Positions 1-9,960 of a stretch of DNA of 64,000 nucleotides are shown here, piece after piece. Origin of the DNA: Paraburkholderia panacisoli (lineage in GTDB: Bacteria; Pseudomonadota; Gammaproteobacteria; Burkholderiales; Burkholderiaceae); contig NZ_VTUZ01000003.1 of assembly GCF_008369935.1 (NCBI RefSeq), forward strand, positions 1 to 64,000, read 5' to 3'. A program made the position numbers and the translations under genes. The notes under the pieces are model-generated. The model was given only the letters and a program-made list of their open reading frames with translations. It searched no databases and was not told the DNA's origin. Every line of letters begins with the position of its first letter. Within the stretch, counting starts at the first letter, position 1.

Positions 1-115
1 CGGCCCCGATGGCCGCCAGGACTCTCATCATGAAACTTTATGCGCAGTAAGCTGATGCTGACGCCTTGCTCACAAAGCGTTTGCCACGGTGACTCTACAT
101 AACGATCCACGGTAG

Positions 116-1303
116 CTAATAGATCATTGAAGTGTCGAGTTCACGATGCCGCAGCACATCGGCTACTTCCTTAAGGGTGCTTCCGGTGGCCAGCAGCCGA
201 CTTGCCAGCGCGTGCCTCAGTATGTGCACCCGCGTATGAGGTAGTCCGCAGCGGCAATAGGCCTCGCGTACGATCTTGCGTAACACCTCGGGACCGATAG
301 GGATTGCGACCGGTGCGACGTGGCGAACAAACACTCGCCTGCTTGTCGTCGGAGGTCGCTCTGCGCGAAGATAGGTTGCGATTGCCTGGCCCGTGCTCTG
401 CGGTAACGGCAGCACGTCGACTCGACGGGACTTGTTCTTGACGATTCGGAGCGTTCCCGCTTCCCAGTCGATGTCGTCCAGATCGATGCTGACAACTTCG
501 CTGGCTCGCAGGCCCAGGTCGACGAGACAGCGGACCATTGCGTAGGCTCGACGCCTAGATGGCAACCCTTGCGGAAAAGCGTCAAGCAATTGGACGATCT
601 CCTCCCGCGACAGCGTCTGGGGCAATGTCGCGAGGCGCCGGTTCGCAGGTGATGCAATGACCGGCAGCAAGTGCGCTACAGAGTCGCCCAATGTTGCTCG
701 GAAGCGAAGATATGCGCGCAGCGTGCCCGCGACAAGCTTTACACTGGCCGGACACAATCGCCGAAGCTCTGTCTCGATAAACTGCCGCAGCTCGTCCTGA
801 GTAGGAGACCTCAGCACGCGCGAGCCAGCAACGTGGCTCTGTAGCAGAAAGGATCGCAGGATCTTGAGTCGCTGCATTCGCGTACTTCGCGCAAGTCCGC
901 GCGCGCGATCCATGTATTCGTCAAAGCGGCAAAGTTCGTCGTCAACCGCGGAGACAACCTCGATCTTGCGTAGCACATCGGCCTCATCCAGTGAAATGAG
1001 CAGATGCCGCAATGCCGCTCGGACATCGCGCACGTGCCGTCGCACTGGCGGTGGACAGGCACAGCGCGGAAGGTGTTCGGTAATAAACTTCCGAACCGAA
1101 TCATCTGTAAGGTCACACGCAGCAACTCGACGGCGTCGTAGCCAGCGGGCGAAGTGAGCTACGCAATACACGTACACCTTTGCGGTGTGGTCGGCGTAGC
1201 CTCGCCTCGCGAGATACTTCCAATATCCTGCGACGTACGGAGCGAGAACGCTGTCGTGCAGCCACGAGGCCGGAACAGCGTGAAGTGAAAGAAGCGTATC
1301 CAT
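116..1303 (-). CDS. Tyrosine site-specific recombinase (phage integrase family), C-terminally truncated
   Basis: DNA strand-exchange enzyme of 395 aa. The N-terminal SAM-like core-binding region covers roughly residues 20-220 and the catalytic domain 235-395. All catalytic positions can be seen: Arg in GLRASE, the beta-hairpin Lys in VKNKSRR, HxxR in HILRHALASR, the second His in LRHRELDTSMIY and the nucleophile Tyr. That Tyr is the very last residue, whereas relatives carry some 15-25 further residues (usually IYAKVD...). Reading the bases after the stop two positions out of frame gives IY-ATVDRYVESPW, which resembles the lost tail and suggests a frameshift. Relatives occur alone or in recombinase trios, but no partner is visible here. 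Family call sure; activity doubtful. Confidence 0.88.
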   Translation of the reverse strand: MDTLLSLHAVPASWLHDSVLAPYVAGYWKYLARRGYADHTAKVYVYCVAHFARWLRRRRVAACDLTDDSVRKFITEHLPRCACPPPVRRHVRDVRAALRHLLISLDEADVLRKIEVVSAVDDELCRFDEYMDRARGLARSTRMQRLKILRSFLLQSHVAGSRVLRSPTQDELRQFIETELRRLCPASVKLVAGTLRAYLRFRATLGDSVAHLLPVIASPANRRLATLPQTLSREEIVQLLDAFPQGLPSRRRAYAMVRCLVDLGLRASEVVSIDLDDIDWEAGTLRIVKNKSRRVDVLPLPQSTGQAIATYLRAERPPTTSRRVFVRHVAPVAIPIGPEVLRKIVREAYCRCGLPHTRVHILRHALASRLLATGSTLKEVADVLRHRELDTSMIY

Positions 1304-1308
1304 GAGGG

Positions 1309-1337
1309 CTCCTGCAGTGGTATGGCCACTGCAGGAG
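1309..1337. repeat. 12-bp perfect inverted repeat upstream of the recombinase
   Basis: CTCCTGCAGTGG (1309-1320) and CCACTGCAGGAG (1326-1337) are separated by TATGG. The palindrome begins 6 bp upstream of the recombinase start codon. It could be an operator, a recombinase-binding core site or a transcript hairpin masking the ribosome-binding site. The sequence is seen; the role is inference. Confidence 0.6.
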
Positions 1338-1631
1338 ACTCCCGTTTTTATGTGAAGTCCAGTTCAGTCTGACGAGGTTGGCGACTGCGCTTGACTGCGC
1401 GTCCGTTGGACCGCATCCGTCAACGTGACATAAAAAAGCTGTTCGCATTAGATGCACCCAGCGCAGGACAGCCTTGGGTTGACGCGCGACGTCTCTAGGC
1501 CCGGGGGCATTGCACACTCTCGCGAACGGCCTTTTCGCTGCGCTGGGTTAGGCAGTTTCTTTCCGCTTTTTATAGATGATCGGTCTAATTTATGCCGGCA
1601 GAGCTGAAAACCGCTCGTGAGGATAAATCCG
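1338..1631. other. Intergenic region between recombinase and GMC gene
   Basis: About 290 bases with no supportable gene. It must hold the promoter of the GMC-CoA-transferase-hydratase operon, but no convincing -35/-10 pair could be chosen by eye. Confidence 0.5.
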
Positions 1632-3302
1632 ATGCAAACGCAAAGTACGACATTTGACTTTATCGTTATTGGCGCCGGCTCCGCCGGCAGCCTGCTCGCG
1701 AATCGTCTGAGCGCCGACAAGACGAAGAATGTCCTGCTGGTCGAGGCGGGCGGCACCGATGATTACATGTGGATCCACATCCCCGTCGGCTATTTATATT
1801 GCGTCGACAATCCGCGTACGGACTGGCAATTCCGGACTGAGCCGGACAAAGGACTCAATGGCCGGCAGATTCTTTACCCCCGTGGCAAGACGTTGGGCGG
1901 ATGCTCCAGTATCAACGGCATGATCTACATGCGTGGCCAGGCTCGCGACTATGACCATTGGGCGGATCTGACGGGCAATCCGGAATGGACGTGGAGCAAC
2001 TCATTAAAGGACTTCAGGGCCCATGAAGACTTTTACAGGCTCGATCCGAAGCAAGGTGAATTGCTGACGGGCAATGTCGAAGCGATCGCGAGGATTCACG
2101 GAAGCGGTGGCGAGTGGCGTGTCGAAAAGCAGCGTCTCAAGTGGGAAATCCTTGATGCGTTCGCCAAAGCGGCGGAACAGGCGGGCATTCCTATCATCGA
2201 CGATTTCAACACCGGCGACAATTTCGGCGTCAGCTACTTTGACGTCACACAGAAAGACGGCTGGCGCTGGAATACTTCGAAGGCCTTCCTGCGTCCGATT
2301 AAACACCGGTCGAATCTCACGACGTGGACTAACTCCCGTGTGAAGAAGCTCAGGATCGACCGTGACAGAAACGGTGCGCTGAGTTGCACCGGTGCCGAAA
2401 TTGTTCGCGATGGCGAGCTTGTCTCGGTGAGCGCCGCCCGCGAAGTCGTGCTGAGCGCTGGTGCGATCGGTTCACCGCATATTCTGCAGCACTCCGGTAT
2501 TGGGTCGGCGTCTCTCTTGAAAAAGCACGGCATTGATATTGTCCAGCACACACCGGGTGTCGGTGCAAACTTGCAGGATCACCTTCAGATTCGCGTGGTC
2601 TATAAGGTTGAAAACTGCGAGACACTGAACGTTCTTGCGTCGAGCCTGCTCGGCAAGGCGAAGATCGGCTTCGAATACGCGCTGCACCGGTCGGGTCCGA
2701 TGAGCATGGCGCCCTCTCAGCTCGGGGCCTTTACCAGGAGCGATCCGTCAAGGAAGCACGCAAACATCGAGTATCACGTGCAGCCACTGAGTCTCGAAGC
2801 GTTCGGGCAGCCGCTGCACACGTTTCCGGCGTTCACCGCCAGTGTCGCCAATGTGAACCCGACAAGCAGGGGCACGGTGCACATCAAGAGCGGCAACTTT
2901 GAGGATGCGCCGGCCATTGCCCCGAACTACCTCAGTACGGAAGACGATCGGAGAGTCGCCGTCGACGGCCTTCGCTTGACGCGACGCATCGCGAGCCAGG
3001 CGGCTCTCGCGAAATACAGGCCGCAAGAGTATAAGCCCGGCCCACAGTACGAATCGGATGCTGAGCTCACGAAACTGGCGGGCGACATTGGCACCACGAT
3101 ATTCCACCCAGTGGGGACTGTGCAGATGGGCAAGTTCGCTGATCCGAATGTTGTGGTCGACAGCCATCTTCGCGTGCGCGGGGTCGCGGGGCTTCGGGTG
3201 GTAGACGCGAGCGTGATGCCCACGATCACCAGCGGCAATACGAGCTGCCCCACCATGATGATCGCCGAGAAAGCTTCCCACTGGATTCAGGAAGGCGTTT
3301 GA
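1632..3302 (+). CDS. GMC-family FAD-dependent alcohol dehydrogenase (choline dehydrogenase-like)
   Basis: Oxidises an alcohol to an aldehyde using FAD; substrate unknown. The protein has 556 aa from ATG 1632, preferred over GTG 1617 because TGAGGA lies at the right distance. The N-terminal dinucleotide fold reads VIGAGSAGSLLANRL, GMC signature 1 is PRGKTLGGCSSINGMIYMRG and signature 2 is GAIGSPHILQHSGIG. The C-terminal catalytic His (FHPVGTVQMG) and Asn (SGNTSCPTMM) are present and the length is normal. No signal peptide is seen. It is the first gene of an apparent operon with a CoA-transferase (24 bp downstream) and an enoyl-CoA hydratase, suggesting oxidation of an alcohol to an acid that is then CoA-activated. 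Family is certain; substrate is inference. Confidence 0.92.
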   Translation: MQTQSTTFDFIVIGAGSAGSLLANRLSADKTKNVLLVEAGGTDDYMWIHIPVGYLYCVDNPRTDWQFRTEPDKGLNGRQILYPRGKTLGGCSSINGMIYMRGQARDYDHWADLTGNPEWTWSNSLKDFRAHEDFYRLDPKQGELLTGNVEAIARIHGSGGEWRVEKQRLKWEILDAFAKAAEQAGIPIIDDFNTGDNFGVSYFDVTQKDGWRWNTSKAFLRPIKHRSNLTTWTNSRVKKLRIDRDRNGALSCTGAEIVRDGELVSVSAAREVVLSAGAIGSPHILQHSGIGSASLLKKHGIDIVQHTPGVGANLQDHLQIRVVYKVENCETLNVLASSLLGKAKIGFEYALHRSGPMSMAPSQLGAFTRSDPSRKHANIEYHVQPLSLEAFGQPLHTFPAFTASVANVNPTSRGTVHIKSGNFEDAPAIAPNYLSTEDDRRVAVDGLRLTRRIASQAALAKYRPQEYKPGPQYESDAELTKLAGDIGTTIFHPVGTVQMGKFADPNVVVDSHLRVRGVAGLRVVDASVMPTITSGNTSCPTMMIAEKASHWIQEGV

Positions 3303-3326
3303 CTTTATTCAACCAGGGAATTGGCT

Positions 3327-4583
3327 ATGGCTGAGAACAAGACTGGGGTGAAGAAGCGCTTGCCCCTTGAAGGAATAACGGTTATCGATTTCTCGCGTGT
3401 GCTGTCGGGACCGTATTGCGCGATGACGCTTGCTGACCTCGGGGCACGCGTCATCAAGATCGAGCGTGTGGGCACGGGAGACGATACGCGTGCGTTCGGT
3501 CCGTTCGTCGATGACGAATCGGCGTACTTCATGTGTTTCAACCGAGGAAAGGAGAGCATCGCGCTCGACTTCAAGTCTCCGCGTGACCGCGAACTTCTCG
3601 ACCGCTTGTTGGACAAGGCCGACGTGGTGGTCGAGAACTTCCGGCCCGGGGTGATGGCTCGGCTCGGCTACGGCGCCGAGCAATTGGCGAGAACGCATCC
3701 GCACATCGTCTACGCATCGATTTCGGGCTTTGGCCACACCGGCCCGTTCAAGGACCTGCCAGGTTACGACACCGTAGTGCAGGCTATGGGCGGTGTCATG
3801 AGTCTGACGGGCTGGCCAGACACTCAGCCGGCCCGTGTTGGCACGGCCTTCGGGGACCTCGGTGCAGCACTATTCGCCGTGATAGGTATTCTGGCGGGGT
3901 TATACAAGCGTTCGAGGGATGCGCAAGGCACGCACGTAGACATCGCGATGCTCGATTGCCAGGCGGCGTTGATGGAAACGGCGTTTGCCAGGTTCGACGT
4001 CGAAGAGAAGGTGCCCACGAGGACTGGCGACGCCCACCCCTCGCTCGCGCCGTTCGAAAGCTTTGCTGCCGGGGATGGCCGATTCATCATTGCCGCGGGC
4101 AACGATCAGCTCTTTCTTTTGATGGCGGACGCCCTGGGCGTGCCGGAAGTGGCCCTCGACCCGTTGTTCCTTACGAACGATCTCCGCGTGCAAAACCGGG
4201 GCGCCATGATCGAGGCCATCGAGCGGGTAACCCGCGCCGCATCTGTCAGCGCTTGGCTCGACAAGCTGAACGAGGCTGGCGTGCCCTGTGCTCCGATCAA
4301 CACGATCGACAAGGTCATCGATCATCCGCAACTGCTCGCGCGCAACATGTTCATCCAGGTCCAGGGGAAGTCCGAGCGGAAAGTGAAAACAGCCGGAAAT
4401 CCGATCAAGATGAATACGTCCCCCGATGAGGACGTAACAGTAGTCAGGAGAGCACCGGCGGTGGACGAGCATCGCGAAGCGATTCTGGCTGAGTTGATGG
4501 CTTCGTCGGGCGCCTACACATCGCAGGCTGATTCCGAATCAGGCGACGATGAACTGGAGCGCTCCACCGGCCTTGCAGCATGA
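3327..4583 (+). CDS. CaiB/BaiF family (class III) CoA-transferase
   Basis: Transfers CoA between carboxylic acids through an aspartyl-CoA intermediate. The protein has 418 aa from ATG 3327, with CAGGGAA seven bases upstream. The N-terminal segment LEGITVIDFSRVLSGPYCAM and the region VVVENFRPGVMARLGYG are typical, and the catalytic Asp is the D of AFGDLGAALFAVIG. Length is normal for the formyl-/succinyl-CoA:acid transferase family. It sits 24 bp after the GMC dehydrogenase and 30 bp before the enoyl-CoA hydratase, so it probably activates the acid made from the alcohol. A second, only distantly similar member lies at 54.7 kb. The acid substrate cannot be told from sequence. Confidence 0.92.
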   Translation: MAENKTGVKKRLPLEGITVIDFSRVLSGPYCAMTLADLGARVIKIERVGTGDDTRAFGPFVDDESAYFMCFNRGKESIALDFKSPRDRELLDRLLDKADVVVENFRPGVMARLGYGAEQLARTHPHIVYASISGFGHTGPFKDLPGYDTVVQAMGGVMSLTGWPDTQPARVGTAFGDLGAALFAVIGILAGLYKRSRDAQGTHVDIAMLDCQAALMETAFARFDVEEKVPTRTGDAHPSLAPFESFAAGDGRFIIAAGNDQLFLLMADALGVPEVALDPLFLTNDLRVQNRGAMIEAIERVTRAASVSAWLDKLNEAGVPCAPINTIDKVIDHPQLLARNMFIQVQGKSERKVKTAGNPIKMNTSPDEDVTVVRRAPAVDEHREAILAELMASSGAYTSQADSESGDDELERSTGLAA

Positions 4584-4613
4584 CGCCGCCATTTTGAACT
4601 GACAGGTGAATAT

Positions 4614-5516
4614 ATGAAGACCGACGTTTCAACAGCGCATGGCGCATCCGCCAACCAAACCAGGATGCAGATGATCGAACCGAACCCTGGACCTGCTGTC
4701 GCGGGCGCGAATGTAGTTGCCGCCGGAGCCGTGTCGGAAAACGGCGTGTATGAAACCATCAAGATCGATCGAAGGGAGCGTGTCGGCCTGATCACACTCT
4801 ATCGCCCGAAGAACCTGAACGCGCTCAATGTTCAGATGTCGCACGAGGTGCTCGCAGCACTTACGAAATTTGATCAGGACGATGGAATCGGCGCCATCGT
4901 GATCACGGGCAATGCGCGCGCATTTGCAGCAGGGGCGGACATTGAGGAAATGGTCGACAAGTCCTTCGCCGACTGGCACGCGAAAGACCTTTTTGCCGAA
5001 TGGGACCGCATTCGAACGATTTCGAAGCCGATCATCGCGGCTGTTGGCGGCTATGCCCTCGGCGGCGGTTGCGAACTGGCGATGGCGTGCGATTTCATCA
5101 TAGCGGCCCATGATGCCCAATTCGGTCAACCGGAGATCAAGCTCGGGATACCGCCTGGTATTGGCGGTTCGCAGCGCTTGACGCGTGCCGTCGGAAAGTC
5201 GCTTGCGATGGACCTGATTCTCACGGGCCGGAATTTGCGCGCGGATGAGGCATTCGCAGCCGGCCTCGTTGCGCGCGTTGTTCCGTCGACTGACTTGCTG
5301 CAAACTGCGCTCGAGACAGCGCATACCATCGCAGGTTATAACTTGCCTGCCGTACGGCTTGCGAAGGAGGCGGTCTCTCGCGCATTCGAGACGTCGCTGA
5401 GCGAGGGTGTGTTGCACGAGCGTCGGCTCTTCCAGGCCGCGTTCGCGACAGAAGGCCAAAAGGAAGGCATGTACGCATTCCTGGCCAAGCGCGCTCCGGT
5501 CTTCCGCCATCGGTAA
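4614..5516 (+). CDS. Enoyl-CoA hydratase/isomerase family protein
   Basis: Crotonase-fold enzyme, most likely hydrating an enoyl-CoA. It has 300 aa with an N-terminal extension of about 45 residues before the core begins at [17 protein letters not shown]; a start nearer the core is possible, although AGGTGA precedes ATG 4614. The oxyanion-hole loop is AFAAGADI. Both catalytic glutamates of true hydratases appear present ([11 protein letters not shown] and [14 protein letters not shown]), which favours hydratase over isomerase or decarboxylase. It is third in the GMC/CoA-transferase operon. Its acyl-CoA substrate is unknown. Confidence 0.9.
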   Translation: MKTDVSTAHGASANQTRMQMIEPNPGPAVAGANVVAAGAVSENGVYETIKIDRRERVGLITLYRPKNLNALNVQMSHEVLAALTKFDQDDGIGAIVITGNARAFAAGADIEEMVDKSFADWHAKDLFAEWDRIRTISKPIIAAVGGYALGGGCELAMACDFIIAAHDAQFGQPEIKLGIPPGIGGSQRLTRAVGKSLAMDLILTGRNLRADEAFAAGLVARVVPSTDLLQTALETAHTIAGYNLPAVRLAKEAVSRAFETSLSEGVLHERRLFQAAFATEGQKEGMYAFLAKRAPVFRHR

Positions 5517-6414
5517 GCCATGGCTTAGCGTCGGTGCTCGCGCCCGACCACTTCTTCGTTTGGAAATCGTCTCCGGTTTGGTGGGCGGCTCGTCGACTCG
5601 CGGTAGTCGACGTCGTAGCGCTTGCCCATGGGAAAGTACGATGGTTCCTGTGAAATTAGCGATCAACGAGCCGCGTGAGGCGTCCAGCTTAGCCAGGCGC
5701 ATGCACATTGCGTGCAACGAGGTGTTGCCTAAGAAGCGTGGCCGCGTTTTGCGTTGCGCGCATGTGTGGATGCGGTGCCACTGCAGCGCCGCCGCCCCGC
5801 GAGTGCCGGCGAGCGGCGCAGCGGCGCCCATTCAGCGGTTGGCGATGTAAATCGTGATTTCAAAACCAAGGCGAAGGTCGGTATAGGCCGGGGTAGTCCA
5901 TTGCATGCATGTCTCCTTAAGTTCAGCGTAGATGAAAAGCCGCCTCACAGATGCGGCATTGTCACCAAGTGCAAGCTCCATGCCGGGGACGATTCCAAAG
6001 CCTCATGGAGCGCACGTAAGCTGCCAGGGAGTGGAAAGTGGCATCGGCGCAGGAAATACGCTTCGCCGTCGAGTTGCTGCAGACCGATATCTGTATAGCT
6101 GGTGTAAGGAGAAGAGGGCTCAGCGTTCGATTCTCCTGCACACGGTGTCGCAAAGCGAGACACTGGTCGAAGCGCACAAATGAGATCCCGCAAATGTGCT
6201 GTGTCGTTCGTTGCCGGAGCTTCGCTATCTGTCAAACAGATAGCCATATATCTTCCCTTCGCTTGTCAATCGCAGCAAACGGTGCGAGGGTTGACGTTGG
6301 TCATGCTCCTGACCGTATGGACGATATGACGGACTTTCCCCTGATATATTGGGCAACCGCGGATCGCCTTAACGGTTTGTCAGACTATCTATGTCTATCC
6401 CTAACGGAGAAGTG
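5517..6414. other. Gene-poor region, possible gene remnants
   Basis: Nearly 900 bases without a recognised gene. On the minus strand, about 5945-6140 encodes a coding-looking stretch (SYTDIGLQQLDGEAYFLRR followed by LRALHEALE) that I could not assign. It lacks a convincing start and may be the tail of a decayed gene. The last 100 bases must carry the promoter of the CMD gene. No repeats or IS ends were recognised. Confidence 0.35.
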
Positions 6415-7176
6415 ATGACACTTACTACCAGACAGCAATCGATCAAGGACGAGTTCATGCGCGTGCGGAATACCTGGGCTCCGCAATGGGAAAGTATTCT
6501 TCGCAACGACTGTGAGTTCCTGCATGCCTACCTTAACCTCTCGGCGGTACCACTGCGGCACAACCATCTGGAGGACAAGGTCAAGGAGTTCATCTATATT
6601 GCCTTGAATGCGTCCTCCACCCATCTGTTCGCGCCCGGCATCCAGATGCATCTGAAAATGGCGGTGGATTTTGGTGCCACACGTGAAGAACTGATGGAAG
6701 TGCTTGAGTTGACCAGTACGGTTGGTATTCACGCTTCGAATGTGGCGATGCCAATCCTCGCCGAGGTGCTTCATGAAGAAGGTCTCCGACAGCCGGAAGG
6801 ACCTGCCGATAGCCGTCGTCAAGCATTGAAGCAGCGTTTCACCGAAGTACAGGGGTATTGGGATCCCATATGGGACCAGACCCTGGAACTCGATCCGGAT
6901 TTCTTCGACGCGTACCTCGAGTTCTCCTCGGTTCCATGGAAGAACGGCGCTCTCGAGCCGAAGGTCAAGGAACTCGTGCTTTGCGCGCTTGATGTCGCTG
7001 CCACACATCTGTACAAGCCGGGCATCAAAATCCACATGCGCAATGCACTTCGCCACGGGGCAACTGCCGGGGAGATCATGGAGACTATCGAGATTGCGAG
7101 TGTTATCGGAATCCACGGTGCACTGATTGCTTCTCCGATGCTGGAAGATGCAATTGCGGCTGCGCAGGATGCGTGA
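6415..7176 (+). CDS. Tandem carboxymuconolactone decarboxylase (CMD) family protein
   Basis: A protein of 253 aa made of two CMD/AhpD-fold repeats, roughly residues 25-120 and 145-245. Each has the pattern KVKEFIYIALNASSTHLF / KVKELVLCALDVAATHLY, then HLKMAVDFGAT / HMRNALRHGAT and EL(M/I)E. Neither repeat has the CxxC of AhpD peroxidase, so a redox role is unlikely and a lactone- or acid-processing role more likely. The start at ATG 6415 is supported by GGAGA about ten bases upstream; ATG 6391 in the same frame has no such site. It is a single gene between the enoyl-CoA hydratase and the aldehyde dehydrogenase. Exact reaction unknown. Confidence 0.8.
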   Translation: MTLTTRQQSIKDEFMRVRNTWAPQWESILRNDCEFLHAYLNLSAVPLRHNHLEDKVKEFIYIALNASSTHLFAPGIQMHLKMAVDFGATREELMEVLELTSTVGIHASNVAMPILAEVLHEEGLRQPEGPADSRRQALKQRFTEVQGYWDPIWDQTLELDPDFFDAYLEFSSVPWKNGALEPKVKELVLCALDVAATHLYKPGIKIHMRNALRHGATAGEIMETIEIASVIGIHGALIASPMLEDAIAAAQDA

Positions 7177-7567
7177 ATTTAACGGAAGGTAGATCGTATT
7201 TCCTTCATCCTGGGTCGCCAACTTTGGCGACGGGTGGTGGGCGCTCCATCAGTTCATCCCATGATGATTAGATATCCGAATCGCTGACAGAGACCCGAAT
7301 AACACTGTAGCACCTTGATACAGCGTGCACGATTATGTGTCGCCAAACAATACAGATACTTCGGTCGCCGCGCTTCGGGTTGCGCATATCGGTGCATTGA
7401 AGCGTCAGCGCCTGAAACGCCGCGTCGCTTCCATTAAGCAGGCGCCGCCGAAGTGGCATGGTTCTCGCAAGGATGGTATCCAGCGCAAAGCGCCAGTCGA
7501 TTGAGATCGCCGGTGCTCTCGCTCATTTCTCTTCTTTCCGGATGCCAGCTACTGGAGGTAGGTCAAT
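7177..7567. other. Intergenic region upstream of aldehyde dehydrogenase
   Basis: About 390 bases with no supportable gene. The 3' end carries the ribosome-binding site TGGAGGT just before ATG 7568. No clear -24/-12 sigma-54 element was found by eye, although the sigma-54 activator nearby makes one worth searching for. Confidence 0.4.
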
Positions 7568-9088
7568 ATGAACCACGCAGAGTTGCAGTTTCTCGATATA
7601 GAGTTTCCGTTTAAAAAGAAGTACGCGAATTTCATCGATGGCAAGTGGGTCAAGCCGGTCGGCGGTGAGTACTTCGACAACATTTCGCCGATCACCGGCC
7701 AGCCGTTCACTTCAGTTCCGCGTTCGCGCGAAGCGGATATCGAACTCGCGCTGGACGCCGCACATCGCGCAAAAACGGCTTGGGCGAAGACGTCGCCGAC
7801 GGATCGCGCAAATGTCTTGAGCCGCATCGCGGATCGGATCGAAGCACACCTGCGGAAGCTTGCAGTGGCTGAAACGATCGACAAGGGCAAACCGCTGCGT
7901 GAGTCGCTGTCCGGCGACATCCCGCTCGCCATCGACCACTTCCGCTATTTTGCCGGCTGCATCCGTGCGCAGGAAGGCTCGATCTCCGAAATCGACAGCG
8001 AAACCGTGGCGTATCACTTTCACGAGCCTCTCGGTGTGGTCGGTCAGATCATTCCGTGGAACTTTCCGCTCCTGCTGGCTGCCTGGAAGATTGCTCCGGC
8101 GCTGGCCGCCGGCAATTGCATTGTCCTCAAGCCCGCCGAGCAGACCCCAGCGTCGATACTCGTGTTGGTGGAGCTGATCCAGGACCTGCTGCCCGCAGGC
8201 GTGCTAAACGTTGTGAACGGCTTCGGGCTCGAGGCGGGCAAACCGCTTGCTACCAGCAACCGCGTCGCCAAGATTTCGTTCACTGGGGAGACCTCCACTG
8301 GCCGCCTGATCATGCAGTACGCGAGCCAGAACATCATCCCGGTTACGCTCGAGCTCGGCGGCAAGTGCCCGAACATTTTCTTCGCCGATGTGATGGATCA
8401 GGATGACTCGTACTTCGACAAGGCGATCGAAGGTTTCACGATGTTTGTACTGAATCAGGGCGAAGTGTGTACCGCCCCGTCGCGCGTGTTGATCGACGAG
8501 AAAATCTACGATCGTTTCATTGAGCGCGCGCTCAAGCGTGTCGCCGCGATCCAGCAGGGCCACCCGCTCGATCCGCAGACTATGGTCGGTGCGCAGGCGT
8601 CGCAGGAACAAATGGAAAAGATTCTTTCGTATATCGATATCGGCAAGCGGGAAGGCGCGCAGTGTCTGATTGGCGGCGAGCGTAGCGTGCTCGGCGGTGA
8701 GCTTGGCAAAGGCTATTACGTGAAGCCGACCGTTTTCCACGGCCACAACAAGATGCGTGTGTTCCAGGAAGAGATCTTCGGACCAGTCGTTTCCGTGACC
8801 ACGTTCAAGACGGAAGATGAAGCGCTCGAGATCGCCAACGACACGGTGTACGGTCTCGGCGCTGGGGTCTGGACGCGGGACGGCACGCGGGCGTACCGCT
8901 TCGGCCGCTCGATCCAGGCCGGTCGCGTGTGGACGAACTGCTATCACGCGTATCCGGCGCACGCGGCCTTCGGCGGATACAAACAGTCGGGCATCGGACG
9001 TGAAACCCACAAGATGATGCTCGACCACTATCAGCAGACGAAGAATCTGCTGGTCAGCTACGGCGAGAAGCCGCTCGGCTTCTTCTGA
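7568..9088 (+). CDS. exaC: NAD-dependent aldehyde dehydrogenase (acetaldehyde dehydrogenase, ExaC/AcoD type)
   Basis: Oxidises an aldehyde, typically acetaldehyde, to the acid with NAD. The protein has 506 aa, normal for the ExaC/AldB group. The coenzyme-binding region includes [22 protein letters not shown] and FTGETSTGR; the general-base Glu is in LELGGKCPN and the nucleophile Cys in [11 protein letters not shown]. The C-terminal motif [15 protein letters not shown] is typical of the family. In Pseudomonas and Burkholderia this enzyme works after a PQQ alcohol dehydrogenase, and one lies at 12.7 kb with an AcoR-type activator between, supporting an alcohol-to-acid route. Symbol is by similarity. 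Confidence 0.93.
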   Translation: MNHAELQFLDIEFPFKKKYANFIDGKWVKPVGGEYFDNISPITGQPFTSVPRSREADIELALDAAHRAKTAWAKTSPTDRANVLSRIADRIEAHLRKLAVAETIDKGKPLRESLSGDIPLAIDHFRYFAGCIRAQEGSISEIDSETVAYHFHEPLGVVGQIIPWNFPLLLAAWKIAPALAAGNCIVLKPAEQTPASILVLVELIQDLLPAGVLNVVNGFGLEAGKPLATSNRVAKISFTGETSTGRLIMQYASQNIIPVTLELGGKCPNIFFADVMDQDDSYFDKAIEGFTMFVLNQGEVCTAPSRVLIDEKIYDRFIERALKRVAAIQQGHPLDPQTMVGAQASQEQMEKILSYIDIGKREGAQCLIGGERSVLGGELGKGYYVKPTVFHGHNKMRVFQEEIFGPVVSVTTFKTEDEALEIANDTVYGLGAGVWTRDGTRAYRFGRSIQAGRVWTNCYHAYPAHAAFGGYKQSGIGRETHKMMLDHYQQTKNLLVSYGEKPLGFF

Positions 9089-9363
9089 ATAGGACCGTAG
9101 TCACTTGGCCTGCGGGCGGTTGCATGTTGTTGGCGCTGCCCGCATTCGTATGTGTACGTCGCCTCGGCAACGTGCATTGACGGAGCAACACGAGACTCCT
9201 GAAGATGTACTGCGCGTAGTCGCTACGCCGGCCACCGTCGAGTTTGAGTCAACCTGGGCAAAACGCTCGTCGGCTATCTGTCAGGATACGTACGTACAGA
9301 CGGTTCGGGGCACGAATTGCAACCTGTGCATCTATTGCTTTCCGGTGGACCCAAGAATATCCC

Positions 9364-9843
9364 ATGATTGACTGGCTTCACCGCTTCATTCCGTCACGCG
9401 TCTCGGTAAGCTGGTCCGAACGCATTCGTTCGTGCGTGGGGGCATTGATCGGCATTGCGATCACAGCGATGGGTATGCGCAGCTTCAACGAGGGCAGCGC
9501 ATTGGTTCCATTCCTGGTCGCGCCTATGGGTGCGTCGGCGATCTTGCTCTTTGGAGTGCCGGCAAGTCCGATCGCTCAGCCGTGGTCGTTCGTTGGCGGG
9601 AATTTGATTTCCGCCACGATTGGTGTGACCTGTTCGCAATTTATTTCTGATCCGGTGCCCGCGGCGGCTGCCGCGATCGCATTTGCGCTATGTGCGATGT
9701 TCGCGCTTAGATGCGTGCATCCTCCTTCTGGCGCCGTCGCACTCACGGCCGTATTGGGAGGACCCGGCATTCACTCTCTCGGATACGGGTTCGTGCTCTA
9801 TCGGCACAGTCAGGCGTTCGCTGACTTTCAACGTACCGAATGA
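9364..9843 (+). pseudogene. HPP-family membrane protein, damaged C-terminus
   Basis: A 159-aa product with about four predicted transmembrane helices and the HPP-family core: PFLVAPMGASAILLFGVPASPIAQPWSF, then CVHPPSGAVALTAVLGGPGIHSLGYGFVL. The His-Pro-Pro motif naming the family is present. After GFVL the frame becomes YRHSQAFADFQRTE and stops, whereas relatives continue with a last hydrophobic helix and FNNLTGRRYPH. Another frame shortly after contains FNVPNDTGR, a likely trace of that end, so an indel of about 14 bases seems to have destroyed the last helix. Function of the family is poorly known (a role in nitrite transport is described in plants). Probably a pseudogene. Confidence 0.65.
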
Positions 9844-9960
9844 CACGGGGCGATGTCTTCTGGCCATATGCTGGCGTATTCACCGCATGTTTCGACAAAG
9901 CAGTACTAGTAGAAGACGGTGGATTTGGATTGCCTTAGGAGTCGTCGCGTCCAGGCATGG

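Noticed and set aside
4629..5831. 400-codon minus-strand frame opposite the enoyl-CoA hydratase
   Set aside because: Shadow of a gene with intact crotonase motifs; no family match.
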